From the NCBI GenBank assembly GCA_013397115.1, contig VWZW01004081.1, positions 1,666,465-1,730,464 of the forward strand: DNA of 64,000 bases. Direction: 5' to 3'. The translations under genes were made by a program, and so were the position numbers. The notes beneath the pieces are model-generated. The model was not told the DNA's origin. It was given only the letters and a program-made list of their open reading frames with translations, and did no database searches. This document shows positions 1 to 12,079 of the stretch, piece after piece. The stretch's first letter is position 1; each line of letters begins with the position of its first letter. Source of the stretch: Edolisoma coerulescens. Its lineage: Eukaryota > Chordata > Aves > Passeriformes > Campephagidae.

Positions 1-3000
1 CCCTTTCCTTTTCTCAGAGGGAGGTCGAACACTGGGATGCTGTTCAGCTTGATAAGAGTAGTTATAGAGGAATTTTGGGATTTAGCCAGAGCTTTAACTA
101 TTCAGAAGCTCTTGTGAATGAAGTAAATTATTCTGAGCATATGACACCTCAAGAGCAGCATTTTATACAGTGACGTACTTGATGCTAAGAATAGCCATGA
201 TTTCATATGGTTAGATTAACAATCACGTGCTCCAAAGGTGATGGATGTGCAGTCCTTCAGTGTGCATGTCCTTCTGGAGGATGTGTTGGGTTCTCCGCGT
301 TCTCTGTAGTCACTGGAATGTATCTGTGTGTGACACTTGTTAGTGTGTTTAGTAGCTGCTGCAGGGCATGGTCTGAGACGTGGCTATGTAGGTTGAGTCT
401 GCAGCTTGGTGTAAGTGAACAACTGTCATATCAGACCTTATTTTAAATGGTGAATCAGATTGTAATGACCCATGCCCTTTTCTGCAGGAATAAACAAAAA
501 GTAATTTCAATATGAGAAATAAAAGGGAAACAATTCTTTTCTGCAGTAATCCCCTTGGTGCAGTTTATCAGTAAAAATATCTGCTGAGTTTATAGATGAT
601 TAACCATTTGCCTTTTAAAGAAGAAATTTATTACCTTTTTACTCTTTCTTTTAGAAATTGAGTGCTTCATACTATAATGTTTATAAGTTAAGTTAAGAGT
701 TTTCACTTAATGTTCTGTTCTATTAGAAGCTAGTGTCTTTTATGGATCTATATATAAAATCAAAAGCTCTAGATCTGTGCTGATTTTTCAGATCTAGTGT
801 GTGTTTATTCCTCACATTTATAAAATTAACTTTTTGGAAAACAATCTGAGAAAATACTATCCACTTATCCCTAGAAACTGAGCTTTATTCCTGCCCATGC
901 TTTCCTCTCTCAGCGTCTAAGTGCCTTAATTGCTCATCTTGATATGAGGTTTAACTTGGCAGTTAATTGAACTTCAGGGAGCAAAATACACTTTTGTTTA
1001 CTAAAGTGCTGTTGTGCTGGTGAAGACATTGGACCTGCCAATGCTCCACTGCATTGAGTTAACAATTCACAGACAAAACACAGGTATAGATCAAGGTAAG
1101 AAGCTGATTATCTCAAAGCTTCAAAGAGAAGCATGAAAACTTAACATGTGTTAAAAGTACCAAACCTTCACGGACCTAGTTTGGTTGGTTGGATAAAAGA
1201 AAAATTATCAAAAGAAAAATCATCAAAATTATTCAGCAGTCTTGCCTGATGTGATGGGGTATGTGTAGAGTAAATACATTAAGCTGTGTGCGTGACAAGA
1301 TGCGTTTTGAGATAGTACAGTTTTGTATATAAATAATTTGGGTGATATTTTAAGGAATAGAAGTCTTTGTCATTAAGAGGATAGCTGGCTCTTCTTTTTT
1401 TTTTCCTTCAGAATATGCCCCACTAAGATTCTTGGAGGGCATTTCTTTTGGGGGTTTCTCTATCCTCCTGTAGTCTCTTCAGTAATACTGAACTCGGAAG
1501 TGCCTGTGTAAGTGATGATGGTGATGTTTTAATGACCCTAAATCAGGAAGAACTGGCTATGCTAAACATCAAAGCTCTCAGGATTGTCAGCATCAGGGAA
1601 TTTTGCCTTTTTCAAATACCATAGAGTTGGTCAGGGCACAGAACCTGAGTAAGTGAAACATATGTTCTAGATGAGCTAAGATGGACATCTGTAAATGTCC
1701 TTATGCAGCTGCGTGTGCTGATGACTGGTGGAGGTGCTAAAGGTTTGCAGAAGGTAAGACACCAATGGAACCCTTGTAAATGATAGGAAGACATTTTCAA
1801 AATAATGAAGGGTTAAAATGAGCTGCTTAAACCCCACTCCATGTCTGAAAACTGAGCCAATTCCTAGTTCAGAGCATTAAGATGTCCCTGTCCCATCCCC
1901 AAAATGGGATTACTGAAAAAAAAAAAAATTCACCCCTTTCAACCTTATAACTTACTCTTGGAGTAAACAGCCAGTCTAGGAATTAGTGTTATTAAAAATC
2001 ATTTTGTTCAATTGGGGTAAGAATGGAAGCTGAAAATTCTGCAAAGAGTAAACAACAGAGTCTATTTTTCATTTTGTTTTTGAACCTTGAAGTGTTTGGG
2101 ATGAACAGCTCTTTCATCTGCATTCAAGGATGAATGTTGATAACCAGCAGAGATGAAAAGTCAGTTGGTAAAAAATATGATGTTTAAAGTTTTCAGACTT
2201 GCATCACAGAAAACCTGAAACCATGAACAAATCTGTGAGCTAGGATAACAGTGAGATCACTGAGGTTAAGTGGTTATTACTTTAATACTTGGGGTGAATA
2301 TAAACCCAGTGTGTTTTGAAATTTTTATAAGAATATAGATGTTATAGTCAGTATCTGCTCCTTGGAATACTGCATAAGAAAATGCTGTTTTTCCTGCAAA
2401 TACTAACATTTCTTTGGATTTTGATAGAAGAGTCTATGTAAAGGTGAAGGCAATACAAGATAAACACAGAGTAGCTCCTGAACCCTTGTCCAGTGTTGTG
2501 TGCCTTGGAAAAGGGCATTGTTCTTCACTCAGCAAGGCAGTCTAAAAAGAAAGTCTTCTCTTTTTGATTATCTTCCATCATTTTAGCATTCTGGCTAAAA
2601 TCAAGAAAGCAAGAAATCTGTCTGATCTTTGCAGATGAAAGATAAGATCTGGCAGGCTTTAAACTAGAGAAATATTCTTGTTCCTACATATGTATCACAG
2701 TTATTTTGGAATCTGTGTGATAGAAAGGACTGGTGGGAACAGAAATAGTTGTGTGAGGGTAGATAACATACAGCCGTCTGCCGAGTGAGATTGCAGTTAA
2801 TTGGCTTATAAAAATTAAGCAATTGTAGATTAATTTCAGAAAGTGGCTCTGGGACTGTTTTTTTTCAATAAGTTGGTGAAATACCTTCAGATGTTTATAT
2901 TGTTTTAATGATTCTTGTATATAAGTGTTGTTTAAAAAACCCCAATCCTCCATGTGTTTGAATGTTGCTGAATGTTTGTACAGTATGTCGATGGACAGGT

Positions 3001-6000
3001 AAAACAAAACAGGATATTTATAGTTCAAAATATATACTTGAGCATATACTTGACTATCTCATGAGTTTCAGAAGTTTAAGACTTGTGTTGATATATCAGA
3101 TCTTGTTTAGCAGATGGTATTTAAAAAAGTAGTTGATCTCAAAGCAAAGAATGTCATTAATGTAAGTATAGATTTAATTTGTCTCAATTTAAGTTGCTCT
3201 AATCAAGTCACGTTTATGAAGTCATTCCAGTAGATCATAGAAGGCTCTTTATTTGGAAAAAAAAATTTTTTTTTTCTTTTTATATTTCTTTATGACTATT
3301 ATAAATTTTATCAAAGAGGATGCACCTATGTGCATAAAAACTTAAAATGCATTTAGGCATCTATGTTCAAGTATCAAAACAACACGGACCTTTGTGCAAG
3401 TTACTTTTGTCACTGAACGTGGATGGAACTTTCTTCAATGTTGACCTGGCTTGGAAAGATCAGAGAGCAGGAAGTCTGCAGTTAGCATCCTCCTCCCAGG
3501 TGTAACTGAGGCTCCCACCTGTAGGATCCTCTTAAGCTCAGCCTCTGAACTTGAATTCTTTCTCAAAGCAATTTCAAATATATTCTGTGTCACCTGGAGA
3601 GCTAGGAACTTCCCAGTCCTTGACCACTCTTTGCAGAATTCATGCAGGAATTATTTTCTTTTGTTCCATTAGGACAGGAGAGGAGGGAAGAATAGGATTC
3701 TTGACAGTAACTTTTTTGGGAAAAGACCTGTTTAAATCTGTACCTTTTGACCAGATACCATAAAGATACCACCACAAACAAAAGGCATGTCTCCTCCTAA
3801 GGATTAATAAACAAGAGAGTAGACATTCCTGTGTTTTGAGCAACCTGAAAAAATTTCTTGAATCTTTTCTTATCCATCCAGTTTGACCTCCCCTGCCATA
3901 AGAAGCAGAAGCCAGTTATTTTAGGTTTCAGAGCTACCCATCAGTCAGACAAGAGTTTAGGGGTAGGTGAAATAGCATTTGATTTTCTTGGGAAGATACT
4001 TCAGAACTATGGTAATTTATTTGGATATGAATTCCTAGAAATATGGTCATCTGGGTAAGATAAGCCTGCATTTTAGGTAGGAGAAAAATGTGTTTTAATA
4101 TGTTATTTTACTTAAAAAAGCCCCTTTGTCTTGTTCTTTGTTTCCACCAGTGAGATTAAGTCAAGGGTTGCAAATACAATAGAATGAAACTAATTATATC
4201 TGCTAATAATTGCACTTGTCATTATTATCACCACAGCCTGGAATTCTCCTTGGACAGGGAAAAGCAAGAGGAATTCTTTCTACAGAAAGCGAAAAATGGG
4301 GTTCCTTTGGAGCAAGAGCCGACAAAATGCAGGACCTAGAAGCACTGATAATTCCACTTCAAAGAAAACTCATACTCAAATGGCTCAATAGCAGTCCTGT
4401 ATATGAACAAAAGCCATGTAGCCTGTATGGCAGAAATAGGTGACAGAAGGCTCTGACTCATCATGTGGAACTGTAATTTAAGTTCAAGGGGGATTTTTCT
4501 ATCTTGGATCTATTCCTACTGGCTCAGATGTCTCATAAGCCTTTAGCACCTAGTTTTAATAGAGCCAGTGCCTACAATCGAGAGATGGGTTGGATGCAGG
4601 GAGCAAAATACTACTCGTCTTAAAAATATCTTCCAGCGAGAGCTGAGGTAACTTTGCGCTGATAAGAAGCTTCCACTGACCTTTACTAAATTTGATTTTC
4701 TAGATTTAGAAAAGTCTCAACTCCCTAAGAATTTGCTTAGTGAAGCACTGAGAAGCAGATGCAGTGTAGGCATCTTGGTGCTTCCCACTCAGCACAACTT
4801 TCTTTTAGCAAACAAGTTCTGCCAATGAACAATGTGTGAGGGGTCACTGTTGGCTCTGATCAGTCATAAGTAGTAATTTTTTTCATATTACAACAAATTT
4901 TACATGAAATAATGTAATATTCCATGAAAGTTTGTTTTACAAGTCATACTAATATTGGTAAAGACAAGTAGCTCACCCGTCTTCAAGATTCATAAGGTAT
5001 TTTTCTAATTATTGTTTTCAAACTTAACAAGTCTGTCCAGCCCCTTGAATGCCTAATACAGGAGTATGTTTCATCAAAAGAGCAAAATTATAGTAATCTC
5101 TAACTCATTTGAAAATATACATCAGCTATATACACAGGGGTCTTTTTAGGTATATAAAATCTATATAAAGGTAGACCACCTCAAATGTGGGGCCACATAG
5201 GATGTTCTGTGTGAGGTAAGAGCTGTCATTATACACTTCCACAATCTGAGCATCCTTTAGGCAGACTAAAACCAGGTAGCAACTGCTTGTCTGGGAGGCT
5301 CATCATGCTGTCCATAATAGATACATGAGGCAGATTTGTATGGCTTAGGGTGACTGAAGAGGAGGCTTCAAATGGTATTTTTAAAAATACCGGTTTTTAA
5401 AGGCTTACCACTTTAGTTACTAAATTCAGTGAGGATTAGGAGATCATATTTTGGCCCGAAAAAAATAATGGCAATTTTTGACAGTTCCTTTACTGCTGTA
5501 GGCACTAATGAATAAGCGGTACTGGCCATGCAGTGGTCAGGTGTTTTCTTGGGTGTTCCTAGAAGATTTTATTAGAAATATAATAATATTTCCCAATTTC
5601 TGATGGGGGAGTGCAGCGAGGGAAGAAGAGAAGCAGTCTTAAACTAGTATTTACCTGATTCAGTTCCCTGAAGCCCAGGCCTTGTGCAGCCAGTTCAGTG
5701 TGTGATGGGATTGGTACTGACATGGTGTTCACAGGACTGCATTCCTCTGACACAGATCTTTGTTAATAGAGCAGCCGTAATTAAAAAGTACAGAGTTCAT
5801 TATGAAATTCTGTTTTGACCCTTAGAGTTAGATTTGACTAATTCAGTGATTTCCCAGAAAAAGAATTCCTCTTGGGAGCTGCATGGAAAAGTTTAGAAAT
5901 ACATCTGAAGAATTATTTCATATGGGAAATTGATTACAAAAGAGGCAGAGAAACAATCCTGGTGAATCCTGAATACCTCTGATAATCAGAGGTGAGGTGG

Positions 6001-9000
6001 AAAGGAGCAATTCTGGCTTAGCTGCCCCTGGGGTGTTCCTTCCTTGCTGGGGGTTGTTTGCAGAGAAGCTGAAGTGCTGTAACAGCCTCAAGCTCCACTC
6101 AGTGATGTTGCCTCCTCTTTTTTCCATGGCAGCTAGCTCACGTCCTTTGCAAAACTGAGAGTAGCTTAAGGCCATCATTTCATGCATGACTTGGTAAATT
6201 GTGCAAGAAAGAGCACTGCCAAATGAGGAGCTATGCCAGTTTTCAATAAGAGGGCCATCTGTGGCAAAATGTTTTAGCAAGTTTGAAAACAATTGAGTTC
6301 TTTCTCATTTTTACTTTGATTTCATTTAGCATGTAAGTAACTTTTCAGCCTCCCAAGAGTAAATTTATGTTACTGTATTCTTGTTTGCTATGCATTGAGT
6401 TTTTGTCGAGTCAAGTGGTTTCGTTTCAGACCTTATCCTGTGTGGTACTGAAAAATGACTTTGCATCAATGTCACTTTTGATTCCTGTTGGAGAGATTTG
6501 TCAGGGTAGGTGAAATTAAGATATTTTTGGCAGATAAGAAGCATATAAATAAATTGTTAGTAGTTACAGCAGTAGTCCCTAAATGTAAAAGTAGTTTATT
6601 GCTGGAACTAGAAACATTTTTAAATTTGGAAAGAATTCCAAGTGAGTTCCTCTCCCTTAACCTAGCCTGTAATATCTCATTACCATTTTGTTTCATAAAA
6701 CTTATGAAGTTGTGTGCAATGGAGTTTTCATGTTGCAAGGATTATTGAGGAAATCTACAATTTGTTTGAGAGATCTCTCAGATTGTCAAACTTTCGCAAA
6801 GAAGACTACCTCTATTGATAGTAGAGTGGCAATAATGTGACATCTAATGTATTGAAGTATTCTTTGACTAATTTTGGTGTAATTTCATGAGAAGAATTTT
6901 CATTTTTTAAAGAGCATGATTATACTTAGCTTACTTTACAGTGCACTTTCTAAATGCGAGAGGAAAATTACAGAGTTGTTTTCTGGAATCTGGAGGTTAA
7001 ATCTGACTTTTAATTTAGCTGTCTAACGTGTCTGCGGTTAAGCATCTTTCAGCTGGTACAGTAAAGCAAATAGAGAGCAAGTTAGTGTCACTCACTAAGA
7101 AGTCAGCAGCAGAGACAGAAATCTGCCCTGTGCCAGATCATCGGACCCTGCTTTGGAAACATTGCTTGAACCTGATAATTTGGCTGCTTGTTTCTGTTGG
7201 CAAGTGCTCTCTGCAACAGGTCATTTTCAGAAAGAGGAAACCTTTTTGCAATTTAATGTTATTTTAGAAGGAACAGAGTAAGAAGAAAGTTCCTGACCTT
7301 TAAATACGTGTTTATGTAGGAGGCAGGCCTGGTAGGGAAACTCCAGGTGGAAAATATCCTCAGAATGCATGATTCCAAACTTCTTGAACTTGTGTTGTAG
7401 CTGCTTTTAGAAAAATGCAGAGCTGCCCATATGGAGAAGGCAATTATTTAGGGATCAATCCATCTGCCTTCCAGAATAAATGTTGTCCATGAAAATGCTC
7501 AATGCTCCAAGTGCAGGGATGTTAGTGTTTGTTGTGCTGCTTTTGAAGTAAATGTTCCCTTACACAAAACTTACAAGGGTTTGACACTTAAATGCAGGTT
7601 TTGTTTTCTTGTTTCTGCTGAGTGAAGTTGACTCCTTACCATGTTTGCAGCTCTTTAATTTAAAACTGTGCAAATATACCTAGATATGGAGTGTGAACAT
7701 CTATTAAAGCAGCAATCTTAATTTTGCAGCATTTACCCAATTCTGTAGGCAGTAATCTACTTGAATTTGGTGAGGCTTTTGGGAAGACTGCGTATGTATT
7801 GCCAAGAGTAATCCCACTGTGTTTGCACAAACTTTTAATATGTTCTATTTTAATTCTAATTTGTGAATTTGGACTGTTTTATCATGATATTTCACAAAAT
7901 TTTATGGAGTAATTGAGGAAAAATATTTGGAAATAATGCTGAAGTATTTCTAAATTTAGATTAATGAAAATCATATAGCTCTGAAGTTAGAAAATGTGGG
8001 TATTTCTTGTATTGGTCTTTCACACCATTAGACTCAGCCAGTGTATTGTACACAGAATATTGTATACTAAGTATTTTCCAAAAACACCATGTCCCTTTTT
8101 ATATTTTAAACATATGCTAATGTTAGAGCTGCAATTTTTCACCATTCTGAATTTCATTTGCTTTTGAGGATTTTGAATCTGTTTTTGCTGCTGTTCCAGT
8201 AAATCTCCTGAATGATAACACTGAAATAACCCTTACACAAGGATGGAACTGCAACCTCATCTCCAGTAACCGTGACAAACATCACTGTAATATTTACAGG
8301 GGGAAAATGTGCATCCAGGGTGAAATGCAGAGAGGCATTAAAACATCAAACATGGAAAAAAAAAAAGGCAGTTGAAGCTGCTTAATTGCTTTGCTTAGAA
8401 AGACTAATGTAATGTCTGAGGAAGTAATCCCTAAATAAGTTAGGAGGTGAGATCTTTCAAAGGAGGAAAAAAACCAGGCATAGACCTATTGGGGAATTCA
8501 ATGATGAGACTGTCAAGAGCAGTAAAGCTGATGTGTTGTTAAATGTCTTTGGGAGAGATTTCTTGGTGTTCTGTGTCCTAATGTAGTGAAAAGCAAACTT
8601 CAGTGAGTGGACACTTGGCATGATCCTATTTGAACCCAACAGTTTCCTCTGGCATAGGAGTGGGGGGTCTGTCAAAATGTGTGACTTTGCCTTACTCTGA
8701 GGTATTCAATGTAGAAACGAACATGGCTGTAAAGGATGGAGCACAGAAGAGGCCATCCTTCTGTGGTACTTAGCTGGTACATTCATTTGTGCAAAACCAA
8801 ATAAGTTGTGGCAGCTGGAGCAGGATGGTGGAAAGGAAAAAGCGGGAGAGCAATGGAGTGAGGGAGAAGGCACAGTAGTGTGCAGTGGAGGAAGGTATTG
8901 GTGGGCTGTGGTGTGAGCAGGGAGGCAAGAATTGCTCTAAGGCCAGCTGGGTCCGACACCAGGGCTGTGAGAGGGGAATGGGAGATGGAGAAACAGGCTC

Positions 9001-9239
9001 AAGGCTTTGAAATGGGGGATGTTGAAAGGAGGATGGAGCAGTAGGGATGCGCAGATGGAGCCAACTTCTACAGAGCTTTTTTGTGATATTTGGCTGTGGT
9101 CTGGAGCTTTTAGGGCTGCTTTTAGAGTGTAAGCTGCTGCTCCACATTCATTCCCCTGAGCCCCACGGCAAGGATTTCTCGTTGACAGTCCTGCATCAAG
9201 GGAAAAGAGAACACTCTGGGGTTTCCCGGGCTACCAACC
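1..9239. other. Upstream flank without a recognised gene
   Basis: This stretch upstream of the GRIN2A CpG island is AT-rich, with frequent stops in all frames. None of its short open frames (the longest are about 125 codons) resembles a known protein, and none is flanked by convincing splice sites. I saw no clear CR1 or LTR similarity here by eye. The part from about 8,770 to 9,050 is purine-rich on the + strand and makes an artefactual minus-strand open frame. Distal enhancers or conserved non-coding elements could be present but cannot be recognised without an alignment. Confidence 0.6.
5374..5391. repeat. Perfect 18-bp palindrome
   Basis: The sequence GGTATTTTTAAAAATACC equals its own reverse complement over 18 bases. 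It is followed directly by a second AT-rich run, cggtttttaaagg. No function is assigned. An AT-rich palindrome of this size can arise by chance in 64 kb of AT-rich DNA. Confidence 0.85.
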
Positions 9240-9355
9240 TTTCGCTGGGGATGTTACTGCGGGGAGAGCGCTCGAGTTTGCCACTCCTGTGCCCCAAACC
9301 CGGTGTTCTCGCTGTTCCCCCAGATCTGACACCCCCTCCCCCGATTGCCTGCGTC

Positions 9356-9362
9356 TGACTCA
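9356..9362 (+). promoter_or_regulatory. AP-1 consensus site
   Basis: TGACTCA is a perfect match to the Fos/Jun (AP-1) binding consensus. It sits at the upstream edge of the densest part of the CpG island. A 7-base match is expected by chance several times in a window of this size, so only its position makes it worth noting. Confidence 0.35.
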
Positions 9363-9375
9363 TTCGCTGGTGCTT

Positions 9376-9376
9376 N
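9376..9376. other. Single undetermined base (N)
   Basis: A single N lies in the CpG island. The flanks are not duplicated, unlike at the other two single-N positions (44,288 and 54,102). It may be an ambiguous base call or a contig join in GC-rich sequence. Confidence 0.95.
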
Positions 9377-9646
9377 GGTCTCGGTTTGACAAGGCGGCCG
9401 TGAGCTTCGCCCCTGCAAGGGCGGCGGTGCCGGGGGCGGCGGAGCGGAGCGGAGCGGGCCGGGCGCAGCCCGCAGCGCCGCGCAGGCGGCCCCGGGTGGA
9501 GCCCGCCGCACCTCCAGGAGCCCGTGCCGCCAGTCCCCGCCGCTTCCAAGGAGCCGAGAGCAGCGCGGGGGCTCCGTGCCTGCCGTCCTGGGGAACTGCT
9601 GCGGCAATATCGCAATTTAAAAAACAGGGAAGAGGAAAAAAAAAAA

Positions 9647-9712
9647 ATGAAGACGCTTAAATGCCTCCTGCCAAAAGTAAAGAGCGAATCTCAGTTGCAA
9701 TGGCTCTGCTAA
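9647..9712 (+). other. Short upstream ORF in the GRIN2A leader
   Basis: This AUG follows an A-rich run, so position -3 is A, a favourable initiation context. It opens a 21-codon frame beginning MKTLKCLLPK and ending at TAA 9,710-9,712. It overlaps the longer upstream ORF from 9,661 in another frame. The peptide resembles nothing I recognise. Any role would be in limiting ribosome access to the main AUG. Confidence 0.45.
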
Positions 9713-9900
9713 AACTTGATCATGCGGGATTTCAAGCGATAAAGAGCTGCCGGGCTGCTATTTACTGCGGTGGGAACAAGTTGCAGGATGAAATCCAGGC
9801 GTTAAGGGACCTATTTTCCACTTCATTGTTTGCAAAGGAATCTACTGAAATGACTTTGAGGATCTTTAAACTGGAACTATGTGGAGGGAGAATGCAGTAA
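9661..9900 (+). other. Long upstream ORF (79-80 codons) in the GRIN2A leader
   Basis: An ATG at 9,661 opens a frame beginning MPPAKSKERIS, with in-frame internal ATGs at 9,700 and 9,850. In genomic DNA it ends at TAA 9,898-9,900, which overlaps the splice donor. If exon 1 ends at 9,896 and joins 12,062, the last codon becomes CA|G, followed by GGA and then TAA at 12,066-12,068. That gives an 80-codon frame ending 11 nt before the receptor AUG. The context of the first AUG is weak (T at -3). No domain or signal is recognised. It may simply be an open frame in the leader, but its position would strongly affect initiation on the main ORF. Confidence 0.4.
9879..9896 (+). other. GRIN2A: Upstream AUG brought in frame with GRIN2A by splicing
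   Basis: ATG 9,879-9,881 is followed by six full codons up to the donor. Exon 2 then contributes 18 nt before the accepted ATG at 12,080, with no stop. The spliced frame therefore reads MWRENAGIKLAK directly into the receptor start. Position -3 is A, as it is for the main AUG. I keep 12,080 as the start because translation from there begins directly with a typical hydrophobic signal peptide and matches the start of mammalian GluN2A. The extended form is an alternative. Confidence 0.4.
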
Positions 9901-9905
9901 GTATC
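9897..9905 (+). promoter_or_regulatory. GRIN2A: Splice donor of the leader exon
   Basis: GTAAGTATC matches the 5' splice-site consensus (GTRAGT) at all six core intron positions. The exon side ends GCA rather than CAG, which is slightly weaker. It is the best donor between the CpG island and the coding exon. Confidence 0.65.
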
Positions 9906-10730
9906 GTCTTTCTGGGGAGCCCGGATCGCGCCCAGCACTGGGGCAGGGGCGCGGAGCTCCGGCTGCCGCGCAGGGCTCTCGGCGGTGCCGGCTCCCGCCG
10001 GCCGGGGCTGCGCTCCGAGTTCTCCGCCAGCACCGAGGGCCAGTTAGGGAATGCCGGCTGCTTTGCGTGGCGCACCAGCGTCCTACATAGAGCTGGGGCT
10101 GCTTGAAGAACTGTCTTCATGCATGTTTACTGGGAATTGTGAATGAAAAAACCAAAGCAATCGAGCTTTCCGATCTAGCGGGCTCTGCTAGAGTGTCTCC
10201 CTGGGTTTGTTTATGGTAAATTGGGAATGAAGCTGTTCTGTTTTCAGGAGCGAAAAGAGCTTTATCCCGCACCGCTTTAGCTGTGCTCCAGGTTATGCTT
10301 GTTTTGAACCTGCCAAGAAAACTCCTGCCCTTGATCATGTTAATTAGTTTGCTTCTAGCTGCTCTTTCCAGGTTGGGTGTCTCTTCCCTTAGAGCTCAAA
10401 CCCGTCCATTTCACTTGGAAGCCAACGGGCAGTTGGGAGCCCAGGATTTTCCTGACCTGGATAAGATGAGGGATGTATCCCGGACGGCTGTGGGCTCACG
10501 GAACTGCTTTTAGAAAAGAGCTGAATTCTGTTTCTAAGTGAAGGGGGGGAACTTTGGAGTGTAGTCACTTTATTTTCGTTCCCATACCACATGCGATTGA
10601 AGTATATTTCTTTTTCTCCTGTCAAACCTGCAACCTGACTAACGGCTTCTCCTCTTCTCCCCCCGCTGTCCCGTCCCGTCCCCCCCCGTGTCCAGCCCCC
10701 CCTTGCCTATCTCCCTGTCCGCGTAGCTGC

Positions 10731-10840
10731 NNNNNNNNNNNNNNNNNNNNNNNNNNNNNNNNNNNNNNNNNNNNNNNNNNNNNNNNNNNNNNNNNNNNNN
10801 NNNNNNNNNNNNNNNNNNNNNNNNNNNNNNNNNNNNNNNN
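10731..10840. other. Assembly gap of 110 N
   Basis: A run of 110 undetermined bases follows a C-rich tract containing runs of seven or more C. That sequence type often blocks sequencing. The true length of the missing sequence is unknown. Confidence 0.98.
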
Positions 10841-12010
10841 TCGGTGGGAGCCTGGCCCGCAGTGCGATCAGGCAGCACAGGGGCACTGATGTGCAGTTAA
10901 GCGCTCTGTCGAGCTCACGTCTCCTTGTGTGCCCCGAAAGGAGGTGGTGATGCTGCAAGCCCGTGTCTGGCTGTGTGTTTCAGCAGCGGACGGCTCTGAC
11001 TGAGGATGGAGACAGGGCTGGCAGCATGAGAGGGGAGATCTGAAAAATGCCACCCCTGATTGGACAGCCCCGCTTGTGTGTTCTGCGTGACGCTTTGCAA
11101 CAAGCTTGGCTTTATGTGGCACAGGGACTCCCTTCTTGCAGCTAGCAGAGAGCCAGTTATGGGGGTGGAAATCCCTCGGGGCACAGAAACGGGGGGAGAT
11201 CTTGCAGAGTCAGATCTGCTCTCTTTCTCCCTCCTTCAGATAGTTCAGATCCCTTCTGTGGCTCATCTCTCTCCCCATCCTACTCCGTCTATATTCAGCC
11301 CCCTACAGAGATTCAGTGAAGACATGAGGTAACCAATGCAGTGACGCTCATTTATGGAACACCCTCCCCTTCAACGCTAGGGACAACTTTGTGTCCGAGA
11401 TGAGCAGTTCTGAGATGCTCAAGTTCTGAATGCTGCAGGAGAGGATGGAAAAGAATTAAGATAGAATATTGTGCGTTTGAATCTGTTCCAGAAATGCAGT
11501 AGGATTCCTTGAGCAGCAGCTGCCTAGGACACATCTTCAGAAATAAAACAGCATGGGTTTGGGATGCTGTGAGATGTATGAAGTACGTGGACTGGGGTTT
11601 CCACCAGACCTCTGGCTCACTTCTCTCATTTTGAGCTAAAATACCTCTGCCTCTTAGACCGTGACTAAAGTTTAAATAGATGTCCAGGATGAAAGAAAAT
11701 AGATTTGTTTTACCTGTTTTAGCACAGCAAGGTTAAAGAGAAGGATGATAATGTATTTTTTTTTTTTAATGATGTCGGTCACTTTAATTGTGTTGGCTAT
11801 CCAGGAAGAATGTTAATGGGTCTTTCTCTGAACAACTGCGTTTTTTGCCTTGCTTGTGGGAGACCCAGCTATAATACTGTCATTATCAAGCGAAGTTTTT
11901 GATGGGATATAAAGGGCTTGATTTGGAACTAAGGTGAAGGATAAAAAGCTGCTGAAGTTTGCACTATGCCCAGAAGCTTTCTGTTTAAAACCTGCTTTGA
12001 AGATATACCA

Positions 12011-12061
12011 TATATATTTTTTTCTCTATGTTCTTCTTATACAATGTGATCGCTTTTACAG
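12011..12061 (+). promoter_or_regulatory. GRIN2A: Splice acceptor of the first coding exon
   Basis: A T-rich pyrimidine tract (tttttttctctatgttcttc and following) leads to TTTTACAG at 12,054-12,061. The exon begins GGGATAAAG at 12,062, 18 nt before the ATG. Confidence 0.8.
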
Positions 12062-12079
12062 GGGATAAAGCTGGCAAAG

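Larger units (their letters stand above)
9400..9896 (+). other. GRIN2A: Putative GRIN2A non-coding first exon (5' UTR)
   Basis: The exon is inferred from three signs. It lies in the CpG island, it ends at a near-perfect donor (exon ...GCA, intron GTAAGTATC from 9,897), and the coding exon downstream has an acceptor 18 nt before its ATG, so at least one leader exon must lie upstream. The 5' boundary is only a guess, because the transcription start is not visible. The leader is GC-rich up to about 9,600, then becomes mixed, with an A-run at 9,634-9,647. It contains several upstream AUGs: 9,647, 9,661, 9,700, 9,722, 9,788, 9,850 and 9,879. A weaker donor-like GTAAAG occurs near 9,677 and could give a shorter leader. 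Rodent NR2A leaders are known to restrict translation, so the crowding of AUGs may be functional, but that is inference. Confidence 0.55.
9240..10110 (+). promoter_or_regulatory. GRIN2A: CpG island and probable GRIN2A promoter
   Basis: GC and CpG content rise abruptly here against AT-rich flanks, with the densest blocks at about 9,400-9,600 and 9,905-10,080. A GGGGCGG GC box (Sp1-type) lies at 9,433-9,439, next to a short GGAGC repeat (9,437-9,457). A perfect AP-1 consensus, TGACTCA, lies at 9,356-9,362. No convincing TATA box is seen, which fits a CpG-island promoter. The island lies about 2 kb upstream of the first GRIN2A coding exon on the same strand, the usual arrangement for this gene family with its non-coding first exon. 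The start site itself cannot be read from the sequence. A single undetermined base at 9,376 interrupts the island. Confidence 0.7.
9897..12061 (+). other. GRIN2A: GRIN2A intron 1
   Basis: This intron runs from the leader donor to the acceptor of the first coding exon, about 2.2 kb including the gap. Its first 200 bases are still within the CpG island. A pyrimidine-rich, C-run stretch (about 10,640-10,730) leads into the assembly gap. No repeat or extra exon is recognised. Additional or alternative leader exons could lie here. Confidence 0.55.

Noticed and set aside
9196..9615. Minus-strand open frames of 117-139 codons in the CpG island
   Set aside because: Low stop-codon density in GC-rich DNA explains them; the composition is R/P/G/A-rich with no domain.
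10979..10998. REST/NRSF (RE1)-like sequence ttcagcagcggacggctc in intron 1
   Set aside because: The half-sites are about two bases too close compared with the canonical element; similarity is only partial.
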